From contig CAZVON010000027.1 of NCBI GenBank assembly GCA_964628435.1, positions 1 through 15,713 of the forward strand: a DNA stretch of 15,713 nt. Reading direction: 5' to 3'. This DNA is from CAZVON01 sp964628435 (lineage in GTDB: Bacteria; Patescibacteriota; Microgenomatia; Levybacterales; UBA12049). Numbering within the stretch: the first letter of the stretch is position 1; every line of letters starts with the position of its first letter. The position numbers were made by a program, and so were the translations under genes. Below, piece by piece: positions 7,154 to 12,768 of this stretch. A model generated the notes under the pieces. It searched no databases and was not told the DNA's origin. It worked only from the letters and a program-made list of their open reading frames with translations.

Positions 7154-7578
7154 GGCTCTTGCTTGATACGAATGTTTTAATAGCAGCTGCTTTAGGCAGC
7201 AAGTTTGCTGAGGATATTATTCTTCTTGGCATCAAATCAAAAGAGATTACTCTGGTAACCTCGCAGGAAATTCTAGCTGAACTTAGAGACAAACTCTTAT
7301 CTAAATTTGATAAATCAGAAAATGATATCAATTTTTTTATACAGCATGTTATAAGAACATCTGAGGTCGTAGAAATTACAGAGAAAGTTTTGATTCTAAA
7401 ACGCGATCCGGATGATAATAAGATCCTATCCGCTGCACTATCTGGAAAAGCAGACTTAATTGTAAGCGCCGATCAGGATTTAATTAAGCTTAAAACGTTT
7501 AAAGGCATTGCCATTGTGCATCCAAAAACACTCTCTTGGACATTCCCAAAATATTTCAAAAAATATAAACGAGATTGA
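7150..7578 (+). CDS. PIN-domain toxin (putative ribonuclease)
   Basis: A 142-residue PIN-domain protein. It starts with LLLDTNVLI, giving the first catalytic Asp. E near ILAEL supplies a second acid; DPDDNKILSAALSGKADLIV supplies the third cluster, and SADQDL the last. This layout matches the PIN toxin family often annotated as COG1569 or VapC-like, magnesium-dependent RNases that cut tRNA or other RNA. All catalytic acids seem present, so the toxin is probably active. It overlaps the RHH antitoxin gene by 4 bases and is translated from the same message. The RNA target cannot be inferred. Confidence 0.88.
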   Translation: MRLLLDTNVLIAAALGSKFAEDIILLGIKSKEITLVTSQEILAELRDKLLSKFDKSENDINFFIQHVIRTSEVVEITEKVLILKRDPDDNKILSAALSGKADLIVSADQDLIKLKTFKGIAIVHPKTLSWTFPKYFKKYKRD

Positions 7579-7581
7579 ATG

Positions 7582-7590
7582 TGCTATAAT
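7582..7590 (+). promoter_or_regulatory. Extended -10 promoter of the 7598 gene
   Basis: TGCTATAAT, a perfect extended -10, lies just after the PIN gene stop. No clear -35. Seven bases to the ATG at 7598, predicting a 1-base leader. Confidence 0.6.
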
Positions 7591-7597
7591 CCCCTCC

Positions 7598-7846
7598 ATG
7601 CCGCGAAACGACGAGGTTTTTATCCCAGGAAAATCACAAGCTCAATTCGAGAGTATAGTCCGTCAATTGGGAGGTACCATTGGAAGAACCGCGTATACTC
7701 GTGGTGAAATCGTTGAGCTATTTACTGAAAAATGGCAGCAAGAATTAGCTCGAAGACGCAACATTCCAGCCAGTGTTATTAGCCAAAGAATTAATACCTG
7801 TCGCAATGCGATAATTATTGCTGGAAAACAGTTCTGGGGTAGTTAA
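7598..7846 (+). CDS. Small hypothetical protein, paralogue of the 8508-9113 N-terminal domain
   Basis: An 82-residue protein of no family I recognise. Residues about 7-50 align without gaps to residues about 6-49 of the 201-residue protein at 8508, with 21 of 44 positions identical; shared features include PG(K/R)S.AQ.E, VRQLGG, RGE and WQ. The C-terminal part is Arg-rich and different from the paralogue, and the sigma4-like C-terminus is absent, so it may be a truncated or single-domain relative. The frame is open further upstream into the PIN gene, but the ATG at 7598 directly follows a TGCTATAAT promoter. Its TAA stop overlaps the TAA of a trpS 3'-end remnant on the other strand, just as its paralogue overlaps the real trpS. 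Confidence 0.65.
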   Translation: MPRNDEVFIPGKSQAQFESIVRQLGGTIGRTAYTRGEIVELFTEKWQQELARRRNIPASVISQRINTCRNAIIIAGKQFWGS

Positions 7847-7892
7847 AGTCCCATCTTCTCCCTAACTTCCTTCATTGTCTCTTCTGCTATCG
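7843..7892 (-). pseudogene. Remnant of the 3' end of trpS
   Basis: The minus strand reads IAEETMKEVREKMGL and then TAA, against IAEETMKEVKKKMGIQS and TAA at the end of the intact trpS. A 25-base core is identical at the DNA level. Homology stops where the RelE gene ends: the RelE TAG stop (7887-7889) lies inside the remnant. It cannot encode anything alone. It is a scar of duplication or of integration at the trpS 3' end. Confidence 0.8.
7863..7887. repeat. Direct repeat copy 1 (trpS 3' end core)
   Basis: A 25-base sequence identical to 9136-9160 and in the same orientation. Similarity continues with mismatches across 7850-7892. The two copies bracket the Phd/RelE operon and the 8508 gene. 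Confidence 0.85.
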
Positions 7893-8159
7893 ATATACTT
7901 CATGCGTTCCAACCGCATCAAACACCACAACATCGCCTTTTTCAAGATGAAATACAATACGCCAGTGATAGGAAATTGAAAATGAATAAAATTCTGAAAG
8001 TTGGCCTTTGAGCTTATGGGTTTTTAGTCGTGGATCAAACGGGTTTTGTTTAAAAATCTTTTCCTTTTGAGCGAGGAATGTAAGCTGTGTCTTTGGAAAC
8101 TTGCGAAGGCCTTTTAAGAATTTTGTAGAATACTTAATCGTGATGTTTTTGCGCTTCAT
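7887..8159 (-). CDS. RelE/ParE-superfamily toxin
   Basis: A 90-residue toxin of the RelE/YafQ type, expected to be an mRNA interferase acting at the ribosome. Visible family features: basic start KRKNITIKYSTKFLKGLRK, a middle with PFDPRLKTHKLKG, then strands YSFSISYHWRIVFHLEKGD and the end FDAVGTHEVYR. The start is placed at ATG 8159 and not at the upstream TTG (8171), because the ATG overlaps the antitoxin end by 26 bases, a typical coupled arrangement. It is the second gene of its operon. Its stop codon lies inside the trpS remnant. The reading frame is intact. Confidence 0.87.
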   Translation of the reverse strand: MKRKNITIKYSTKFLKGLRKFPKTQLTFLAQKEKIFKQNPFDPRLKTHKLKGQLSEFYSFSISYHWRIVFHLEKGDVVVFDAVGTHEVYR

Positions 8160-8403
8160 GCCATAAATCAACGAGTGATCCTTTGAGTAACTTTGCTTTT
8201 CCTTCTCTTACCTCTTCTCTGCTTTCAAGAACCCCAAGAATTGCTTCCATCTCTTCCAATTTTTTGGCGTCTATAATTGCTACATCTGGTTTGTTGTTAC
8301 GCATTACAATAACTGGTTCTCTTGTTTTTTTAGCCAAATCAAAAACTTTTCGATAGTTCTGTTGCAGTTGCTTGGCAGTTGTAGTGTTTGGAAAATGAAA
8401 CAT
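8134..8403 (-). CDS. Phd/YefM-family antitoxin
   Basis: An 89-residue antitoxin. The N-terminal part (ATTTAKQLQQNYRKVFDLA-like, preceding a P-V-I-V-M-R-N-N-K-P core) has the Phd/YefM DNA-binding fold: a Leu/Gln-rich helix, a strand with EPVIVMRNNKPDVAIIDAK, then a C-terminal helix that should wrap the toxin (LEEMEAILGVLESREEVREG). It is first in the operon, with the RelE toxin gene overlapping its 3' end. Repeated CATAC/GTATG half-sites in its promoter suggest the autorepression usual for these systems. Confidence 0.87.
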   Translation of the reverse strand: MFHFPNTTTAKQLQQNYRKVFDLAKKTREPVIVMRNNKPDVAIIDAKKLEEMEAILGVLESREEVREGKAKLLKGSLVDLWHEAQKHHD

Positions 8404-8410
8404 AATTTTT

Positions 8411-8438
8411 ACATACTATCATACGTACGTTTGTATGT
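8411..8438. promoter_or_regulatory. Likely operator of the Phd/RelE operon
   Basis: ACATAC (8411-8416) and GTATGT (8433-8438) form an inverted repeat. Another CATAC lies at 8420-8424 and the palindrome ACGTACGT at 8423-8430. They cover the spacer and -10 of the operon promoter. The binding protein is inferred to be the antitoxin or the Phd-RelE complex. Confidence 0.5.
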
Positions 8439-8441
8439 CAA
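8413..8441 (-). promoter_or_regulatory. Promoter of the Phd/RelE operon
   Basis: TTGACA (8436-8441), 17 bases, then TAGTAT (8413-8418) preceded by TGA (extended -10). Nine bases to the ATG at 8403, predicting a leader of about 3 bases. Confidence 0.65.
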
Positions 8442-8472
8442 TATATTAACTTAACCCTCTTAATTCGAAATT

Positions 8473-8500
8473 TTGCTTTTATTCTAAAAAATATTAAAAT
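8473..8500 (+). promoter_or_regulatory. Promoter of the 8508 gene
   Basis: TTGCTT (8473-8478), 16 bases, then TAAAAT (8495-8500). Seven bases to the ATG at 8508. The -35 is weak. Confidence 0.5.
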
Positions 8501-8507
8501 ACCGACA

Positions 8508-9113
8508 ATGTCACGTTACGATGTGTATGTTCCTGGAAGATCAGATGCTCAACTCGAGGCAGTTGTACGGCAATTGGGTGGATTTCTCACTCGACAACCG
8601 CTCGGTCGTGGAGAAAAACTCCACTTAGCTACTCCTGAATGGCAAAAGCACATAGGTCAAGCCAGTGAACTTATTAGCCGTTTTCAAAATCCGCCTGCCG
8701 AATCAAGAATGAGAATATATTTTGCAATGGGAGCGCTTACTCAAGACCTACTCGTGATTTCAAATGTTCCAGATATAAATTGGGATGAATTTCAAACTAT
8801 AGTTGCAAATGCCCTCCGAGATGGATTACGAGAAGAAATTCCCAAAGAGGTAACTGTATTCGAAGCCTCTGATGGATTTAATTATTCATATGGCGCTAGG
8901 TCTAAATACCCACATGAGACAGTAATTCCACGAGATGTTATTTTGCTTATGAAGTATTATGGCCTTACAGGAGAGCCTCCTCGCAGTATAAAATACTTAG
9001 CACAAGAGAATACTCTATCACCTAGTAAAGTAAGACGAGATATTTTCCGCGGTCGAATATATCTAACCCTTAACCCAACTATACGAGAATTTTTAAAACT
9101 CCCCCACGTTTAA
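8508..9113 (+). CDS. Putative regulator with a sigma-70 region 4-like C-terminus
   Basis: A 201-residue soluble protein. Its N-terminal domain (about 1-60) is shared with the small protein at 7598. The middle (about 65-135) is unrecognised. Residues about 139-195 resemble sigma-70 region 4: RDVILLMKYYGLTGEPPRS corresponds to the RE..VL.LR(Y/F)GL segment, IKYLAQENTLSPSKVRRDIF to the helix-turn-helix (L.E(V/I)....VSRERVRQIE in RpoD), and LNPTIREFLKL to the last helix. No regions 2 or 3 are seen, so it is not a complete sigma factor; a DNA-binding or RNA polymerase-contacting factor is the best guess. The TAA overlaps the trpS TAA on the other strand by 2 bases. Confidence 0.75.
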   Translation: MSRYDVYVPGRSDAQLEAVVRQLGGFLTRQPLGRGEKLHLATPEWQKHIGQASELISRFQNPPAESRMRIYFAMGALTQDLLVISNVPDINWDEFQTIVANALRDGLREEIPKEVTVFEASDGFNYSYGARSKYPHETVIPRDVILLMKYYGLTGEPPRSIKYLAQENTLSPSKVRRDIFRGRIYLTLNPTIREFLKLPHV

Positions 9114-10093
9114 GATTGTATCCCCATCTTTTTTTTAACTTCCTTCATTGTCTCTTCTGCGATTGCGAGGCATTTTTTTCGGCTTTCTTCAAGGATTGAA
9201 TCAACACGCTTTGGATCTTGCTCGAATTGTTTTCTTTTTTCTTGAAAGGGCTTAAGCTCTTGGTAAATTGCTTGAGCAAGTGCTTCTTTAAGGTCTACAT
9301 ATCTAATTTTTTTCTCTTGATAATCTTTCTCAAATTTCCTATACATTTCTGTAGCTGCAAACAATCGCAACAATGTGAACAATTGAGCAATTGGGCCATC
9401 TGCGGGCACTGCGCCTCCTAGTAATCCCGAGTCAGTCGGAGCAGACGCGAGGCGTTTTCGAATCATTTCCAAATCATCGGTTAAATTAATATAACTTCCC
9501 TCAACCGATTTACTCATTTTTCCTGTCCCCGCAAGCGATGGTATATATTCTCCCTCTGTCGCAAACCGCTGAGGTTCTGGAAATGTCTCTCCATAGATGC
9601 TGTTAAATTTCCTCGCGATTTCTCTGGCGACTTCAAGATGAGGCTCCTGATCTTTCCCTGTTGGTATGAGTTCTCCTTTATAGAGCAAAATATCAGCTGC
9701 CATAAGAACTGGGTAATACAAAAGCCCGACGTTAACATATTTCGGGTGCTGTAATTTTTTCTCTTTGTAGGTTGGCAAATCTTCGATTCTCGCAAGTGGA
9801 AAAATGGTCGCAAGCAAAAACGAAAGCTCTGTATGCTGAGGCACGGTTGATTGAATTTCCAAAAGCGATTTTTCCCTATCAAATCCTGCTGCTAAATAAT
9901 CCAATACTATCTCTCTAACTGATTGCCTGAGCGTTTTGGGGTCATAAGGTGTTGTCATGGTATGCAAATCCACAACCGAGTACACGCACTCATACTCATC
10001 TTGAAGGGCGAGTATCCCTTTGACCATTCCCATATAATTTCCCAGATGCAACCTGCCAGTTGCTCGAATACCTGAATACACTCTCTTCTTCAT
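9110..10093 (-). CDS. trpS: Tryptophan--tRNA ligase
   Basis: Class I aminoacyl-tRNA synthetase that charges tRNA-Trp, 327 residues, normal for bacterial TrpRS. The HIGH motif appears as HLGN (16-19) within SGIRATGRLHLGNYMG. DLHTMTTPYDP, YPVLMAADILLYKGELIPTG and KDQEPHLEVAREIARKFN follow, and the KMSKS loop is exact (GTGKMSKSVEGSYINL, near 195). Next come the dimer region and an acidic/basic C-terminal helix ending AEETMKEVKKKMG. The ATG at 10093 lies 6 bases after a perfect TATAAT. The gene upstream is a decayed trpA. A copy of its last codons lies 1.27 kb away, beyond the cassette at 7888-9135. Confidence 0.97.
   Translation of the reverse strand: MKKRVYSGIRATGRLHLGNYMGMVKGILALQDEYECVYSVVDLHTMTTPYDPKTLRQSVREIVLDYLAAGFDREKSLLEIQSTVPQHTELSFLLATIFPLARIEDLPTYKEKKLQHPKYVNVGLLYYPVLMAADILLYKGELIPTGKDQEPHLEVAREIARKFNSIYGETFPEPQRFATEGEYIPSLAGTGKMSKSVEGSYINLTDDLEMIRKRLASAPTDSGLLGGAVPADGPIAQLFTLLRLFAATEMYRKFEKDYQEKKIRYVDLKEALAQAIYQELKPFQEKRKQFEQDPKRVDSILEESRKKCLAIAEETMKEVKKKMGIQS
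9136..9160. repeat. Direct repeat copy 2 (in intact trpS)
   Basis: Identical over 25 bases to 7863-7887. It encodes part of the AEETMKEVKK end of TrpRS. Confidence 0.85.
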
Positions 10094-10099
10094 ATCTCT

Positions 10100-10105
10100 A
10101 TTATA
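10100..10105 (-). promoter_or_regulatory. -10 box of trpS
   Basis: Perfect TATAAT overlapping the stop codon of the trpA remnant. The trpS ATG begins 6 bases downstream. I see no convincing -35. Confidence 0.6.
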
Positions 10106-10375
10106 TACTAAGACTCTGCAAAAAGTTTTTGACGTCTTTTATGCTGTTTTTCTTCTCTGCGGTATCAATAATATCGATCAACGCGCTACCAACTACCGCA
10201 ATATCAGCATAAGGTTTGAGTTGCTGAATGTGTTCTTTTTTTGAAATGCAAAATCCAACCGCAATGGGAATATCAAAATACTATCTCACTTTTTTTAAAT
10301 ATGAAGCAACTGATGGGTCAAGGCTGCTGCGAACACCAGTTGTCCCCTGCCGTGCAGTGTACACAAAAAACCTCC
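10101..10375 (-). pseudogene. trpA: trpA 3' fragment (tryptophan synthase alpha, decayed)
   Basis: The minus strand encodes the last quarter of tryptophan synthase alpha: FFVYTARQGTTGVRSSLDPS, then VASYLKKVR, a TAG stop (10281-10283, where a Gln codon would fit), then YFDIPIAVGFCISKKEHIQQ and PYADIAVVGSALIDII, ending at a TAA (10101-10103). These match the active-site SR.G(V/T)TG loop, the (P/V)AVGFGIS strand (here GFCIS) and the VVGSA phosphate-binding end of TrpA. The N-terminal three quarters are absent and no start exists. Near 10365-10377 the frame may shift (SGGF in another frame joins FVYT). It is clearly inactive. Confidence 0.88.
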
Positions 10376-10540
10376 TGATTTCATCTTAATAATGAACGGA
10401 GGTTTCGAAACAATATTCCACAGGAAAACCTCCGCTTACGCGAAGGTATACCAACAAAAAATTCTTGATACTTGCTGTGTCATGTAATGACTATACCAAA
10501 AAAAATCTCAAGAATCAATCGTTAACTTTTCTACCCGATT
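10368..10540. repeat. Hairpin-rich non-coding stretch between the trpA remnant and the RDD gene
   Basis: No gene is visible. AAACCTCC occurs at 10368-10375 and 10426-10433, and its reverse complement GGAGGTTT at 10398-10405, so either outer copy can pair with the middle one. ATTCTTGA (10461-10468) pairs with TCAAGAAT (10508-10515). TATACCAA followed by A-rich sequence occurs twice (10447 and 10493 areas), and GTCAT/ATGAC form a small hairpin near 10480. It could be a decayed mobile element, a structured RNA or recombination debris. Confidence 0.55.
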
Positions 10541-10542
10541 TG

Positions 10543-10572
10543 TTGACTTAACGAAAACTCTCCTGCTATACT
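10543..10572 (+). promoter_or_regulatory. Promoter of the RDD gene
   Basis: TTGACT (10543-10548), 18 bases, then TATACT (10567-10572) preceded by TGC (extended -10). Eight bases to the ATG at 10581. Confidence 0.65.
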
Positions 10573-10580
10573 CAGGGTAT

Positions 10581-11114
10581 ATGGCAGAAGATAAACTGGA
10601 ATATGCCGGGTTTTGGCGGCGGTTTGCTGCCAGTGTTATAGACGGCGGTATCCTTGTTGCGATTGGTATTGGTATTAGTTTTACATTAGGCACTGATCCT
10701 TTCCCTCAAGAAGTACAAACACCTCTTGAAATAATCGATGTGGTTTTAACAACTACTCTTGATTTTATCTTGGTTATCCTTTTTTGGTTGTACTATTATG
10801 GCCAAACTCCTGGCAAACGTTTGCTTGCTATAAAAATAATTACTCAAGACCAAAAAGCCCTCACCCTTCCAGTTGCAATTATTCGATACTGCGCGTATTT
10901 TGTGTCGTTTGTCGTTGTGGGTCTTGGGTATTTCTGGGTAGCCTGGCATCCCAAAAATCAAGGATGGCATGATTTAATAGCCCAAACGTATGTAATAAAA
11001 ACTGGCGAGATTCAAAATAAAGGACTGGTTACGTTTTTGACTCTCTCTACTATTGCTGGGTTTATCGCGCTCATGCTGTATGTTGCCAGTATTTCTAACA
11101 GTGGCACTGTGTAG
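10581..11114 (+). CDS. RDD-family membrane protein
   Basis: A 177-residue protein of the RDD family. The start AGFWRRFAASVIDGGILVAI holds the Arg...Asp-Gly signature in the first membrane segment (here FWRRFAASVIDG). Further hydrophobic segments lie at about 50-72, 95-118 and 148-172. The second family hallmark is YYYGQTPGKRLLAIKIITQD, and the end of the domain carries WHPKNQGWHDLIAQTYVI. RDD proteins are small membrane proteins of mostly unknown transport function. A last membrane helix follows the domain. The gene stands alone with its own promoter and ends 5 bases from the convergent beta-helix gene. Confidence 0.9.
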   Translation: MAEDKLEYAGFWRRFAASVIDGGILVAIGIGISFTLGTDPFPQEVQTPLEIIDVVLTTTLDFILVILFWLYYYGQTPGKRLLAIKIITQDQKALTLPVAIIRYCAYFVSFVVVGLGYFWVAWHPKNQGWHDLIAQTYVIKTGEIQNKGLVTFLTLSTIAGFIALMLYVASISNSGTV

Positions 11115-11119
11115 TACGT

Positions 11120-12652
11120 TTAACGGCTCGAAATTCCCAAAGTTTTAAGTACTGTATCTTTTTCTCCTATCAATAAGTACCGACCCTTCTCTTCTGCCAG
11201 TGTTTGATTAAATGTTGAAATCATTTTAATAGGCGTTTTATTCCATTCAAATCGATCATATGTTCCTTCTTCATCTGGATACCAGTACTTATTATCGTAT
11301 CCCTTGTTATTCGACGATGCATTGTATAACACACCTGCCCAATCTTGATACCATCCCAACGCTTTTGGTCCATTGCCTGTAGAAATAATATTGTTGTGGT
11401 GTACCGAATTTCCAACCACTGTATTCCACGTACTATTGCCTCTGTTTTGAGATACCACACTAATTCCATCACCATTCCACGATACCGTATTATATGCCAC
11501 CTCGGTGGTACTTGAACTTGAAACTAAAATTCCTGCTCCCCATCCCCATGAAGTATCTGCCCACCCATTTTCCCACACCTGATTTCCAATAATTGTGCCA
11601 TTGGTACTAATTTCAAAAAAAATCCCATTCCCAGTATTATGATGCACCCGATTATTTTGATAGGTAACTCCAGAGCAATTAATATCACACCACAGTCCTG
11701 GCCCACGATTTAGATACACAGTATTATTGGCAAAAAGTGTATTTTGAATGGTTGCTGTTTTTACCCCACCTGCTTCCCATCCAGCATTAAATTGCTCGGT
11801 ATTATTGTCGTAAATCGAATTGTATTGTATTACCGCGTTTGAAATGTTGTATCCGTGGATTCCTAGTTGTCCGCCGCGGGAAATATGGTTATTAATAATC
11901 TGGGTATTTTTGTTGTTAACACTTGAAATAACAGCACCATGCGCATCAGACATGCGATTGCTTCTGACAAACACGTGTGAGTTTTTAACAGAAAGGGCTC
12001 CAGATTGAGAATCGTTCGCAGCATGCTTGAAAATAAATCCTTGAATCGTTACGTTATCAGATTGTGTGCTTATCCAATGTCTTCTAGTGGTTACCTCAAC
12101 GACATGACCAGTCGGATTATCTGCAAGAAGAATCTGCCGATTACTGTTAACTGCAAATTGACCAAATATGGGATTTGTCACAACTTGCTTGAGTGGTTTG
12201 CCATCAAAAAATACCTGCTCTGGCCACAGACAAGCTGATGTGCCAGTTGCGCATTCACCATGAACACTCAAATATGGAACAACTCCCTGTAGCCAATAAT
12301 TGCCTGATTTTGCCCAGTTTTTCCATATGTCACTGCCGCGAATTTCTGCTTTCCCACCACCATCAAGAGTAAGTGGCTTTGTAACTACTACTGCTTCTCG
12401 AAAAACACACCCGGTCGGAACTGTAATGGTTGCATAGGGCACGCTTTGATTAATTAAAGACTGAAGCGATATGGTACATGTTGGCGGATTGGTAAATGAA
12501 GAGCTTGAAGTAAAAATCGGCGTTATCGTTGGTGTCAACGTTGGTGTTGGCGTAACACTTTTTTTTGGTCTCGCAGAGCTATCTGAAGAGAAAAAGAGAA
12601 TAAGAAAGGTGCTCAGCAATACAAGAAAAATAATTTTGGGCAGCAGTCGCAT
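11120..12652 (-). CDS. Secreted or surface right-handed beta-helix protein
   Basis: A 510-residue exported protein. RLLPKIIFLVLLSTFLILFF is a signal peptide or membrane anchor; a Thr/Pro linker follows (TPTPTLTPTITP), then a domain opening with an LQSLINQSVPYATITVPTG-type segment and LTLDGGG, common to pectate-lyase-like folds. Many short N-rich coils follow (about 190-430), e.g. TIQGFIFKHAAND, VIQYNSIYDNNT, IIGNQVWENG and TEVAYNTVSWNGDGI, typical of parallel beta-helix (PbH1) repeats. Such folds occur in polysaccharide lyases, epimerases and adhesins. The catalytic type cannot be read, so carbohydrate binding or cleavage at the cell surface is inference. The start is ATG 12652; an upstream GTG at 12673 would lie next to the -10 box. 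Confidence 0.88.
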   Translation of the reverse strand: MRLLPKIIFLVLLSTFLILFFSSDSSARPKKSVTPTPTLTPTITPIFTSSSSFTNPPTCTISLQSLINQSVPYATITVPTGCVFREAVVVTKPLTLDGGGKAEIRGSDIWKNWAKSGNYWLQGVVPYLSVHGECATGTSACLWPEQVFFDGKPLKQVVTNPIFGQFAVNSNRQILLADNPTGHVVEVTTRRHWISTQSDNVTIQGFIFKHAANDSQSGALSVKNSHVFVRSNRMSDAHGAVISSVNNKNTQIINNHISRGGQLGIHGYNISNAVIQYNSIYDNNTEQFNAGWEAGGVKTATIQNTLFANNTVYLNRGPGLWCDINCSGVTYQNNRVHHNTGNGIFFEISTNGTIIGNQVWENGWADTSWGWGAGILVSSSSTTEVAYNTVSWNGDGISVVSQNRGNSTWNTVVGNSVHHNNIISTGNGPKALGWYQDWAGVLYNASSNNKGYDNKYWYPDEEGTYDRFEWNKTPIKMISTFNQTLAEEKGRYLLIGEKDTVLKTLGISSR

Positions 12653-12663
12653 AAAGGACAGCC

Positions 12664-12692
12664 ATAATATCACTCACGTACTGATGTGTCAA
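12664..12692 (-). promoter_or_regulatory. Promoter of the beta-helix gene
   Basis: TTGACA (12687-12692), 17 bases, then TATTAT (12664-12669). Eleven bases to the ATG at 12652, so a leader of about 5 bases. Confidence 0.7.
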
Positions 12693-12768
12693 ATTTCGCA
12701 CATCTCCTAAGAGCCCATCAAAAAGGTTACAAAATCAATGAAAACAAAGATCTTTATTTGAAGAAATA

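Noticed and set aside
7508..7597. Longer form of the 7598 protein starting at 7508
   Set aside because: The extension lies within the PIN gene in another frame and ends at a perfect TGCTATAAT promoter.
10370..10377. 16S rRNA 3'-end (anti-Shine-Dalgarno) fragment ACCTCCT
   Set aside because: Only the short core matches and the flanks differ from rRNA. It is better explained by the AAACCTCC repeat set.
12653..12673. Beta-helix gene start at GTG 12673
   Set aside because: The GTG lies just upstream of and abuts the -10 box. ATG 12652 gives a clean signal peptide.
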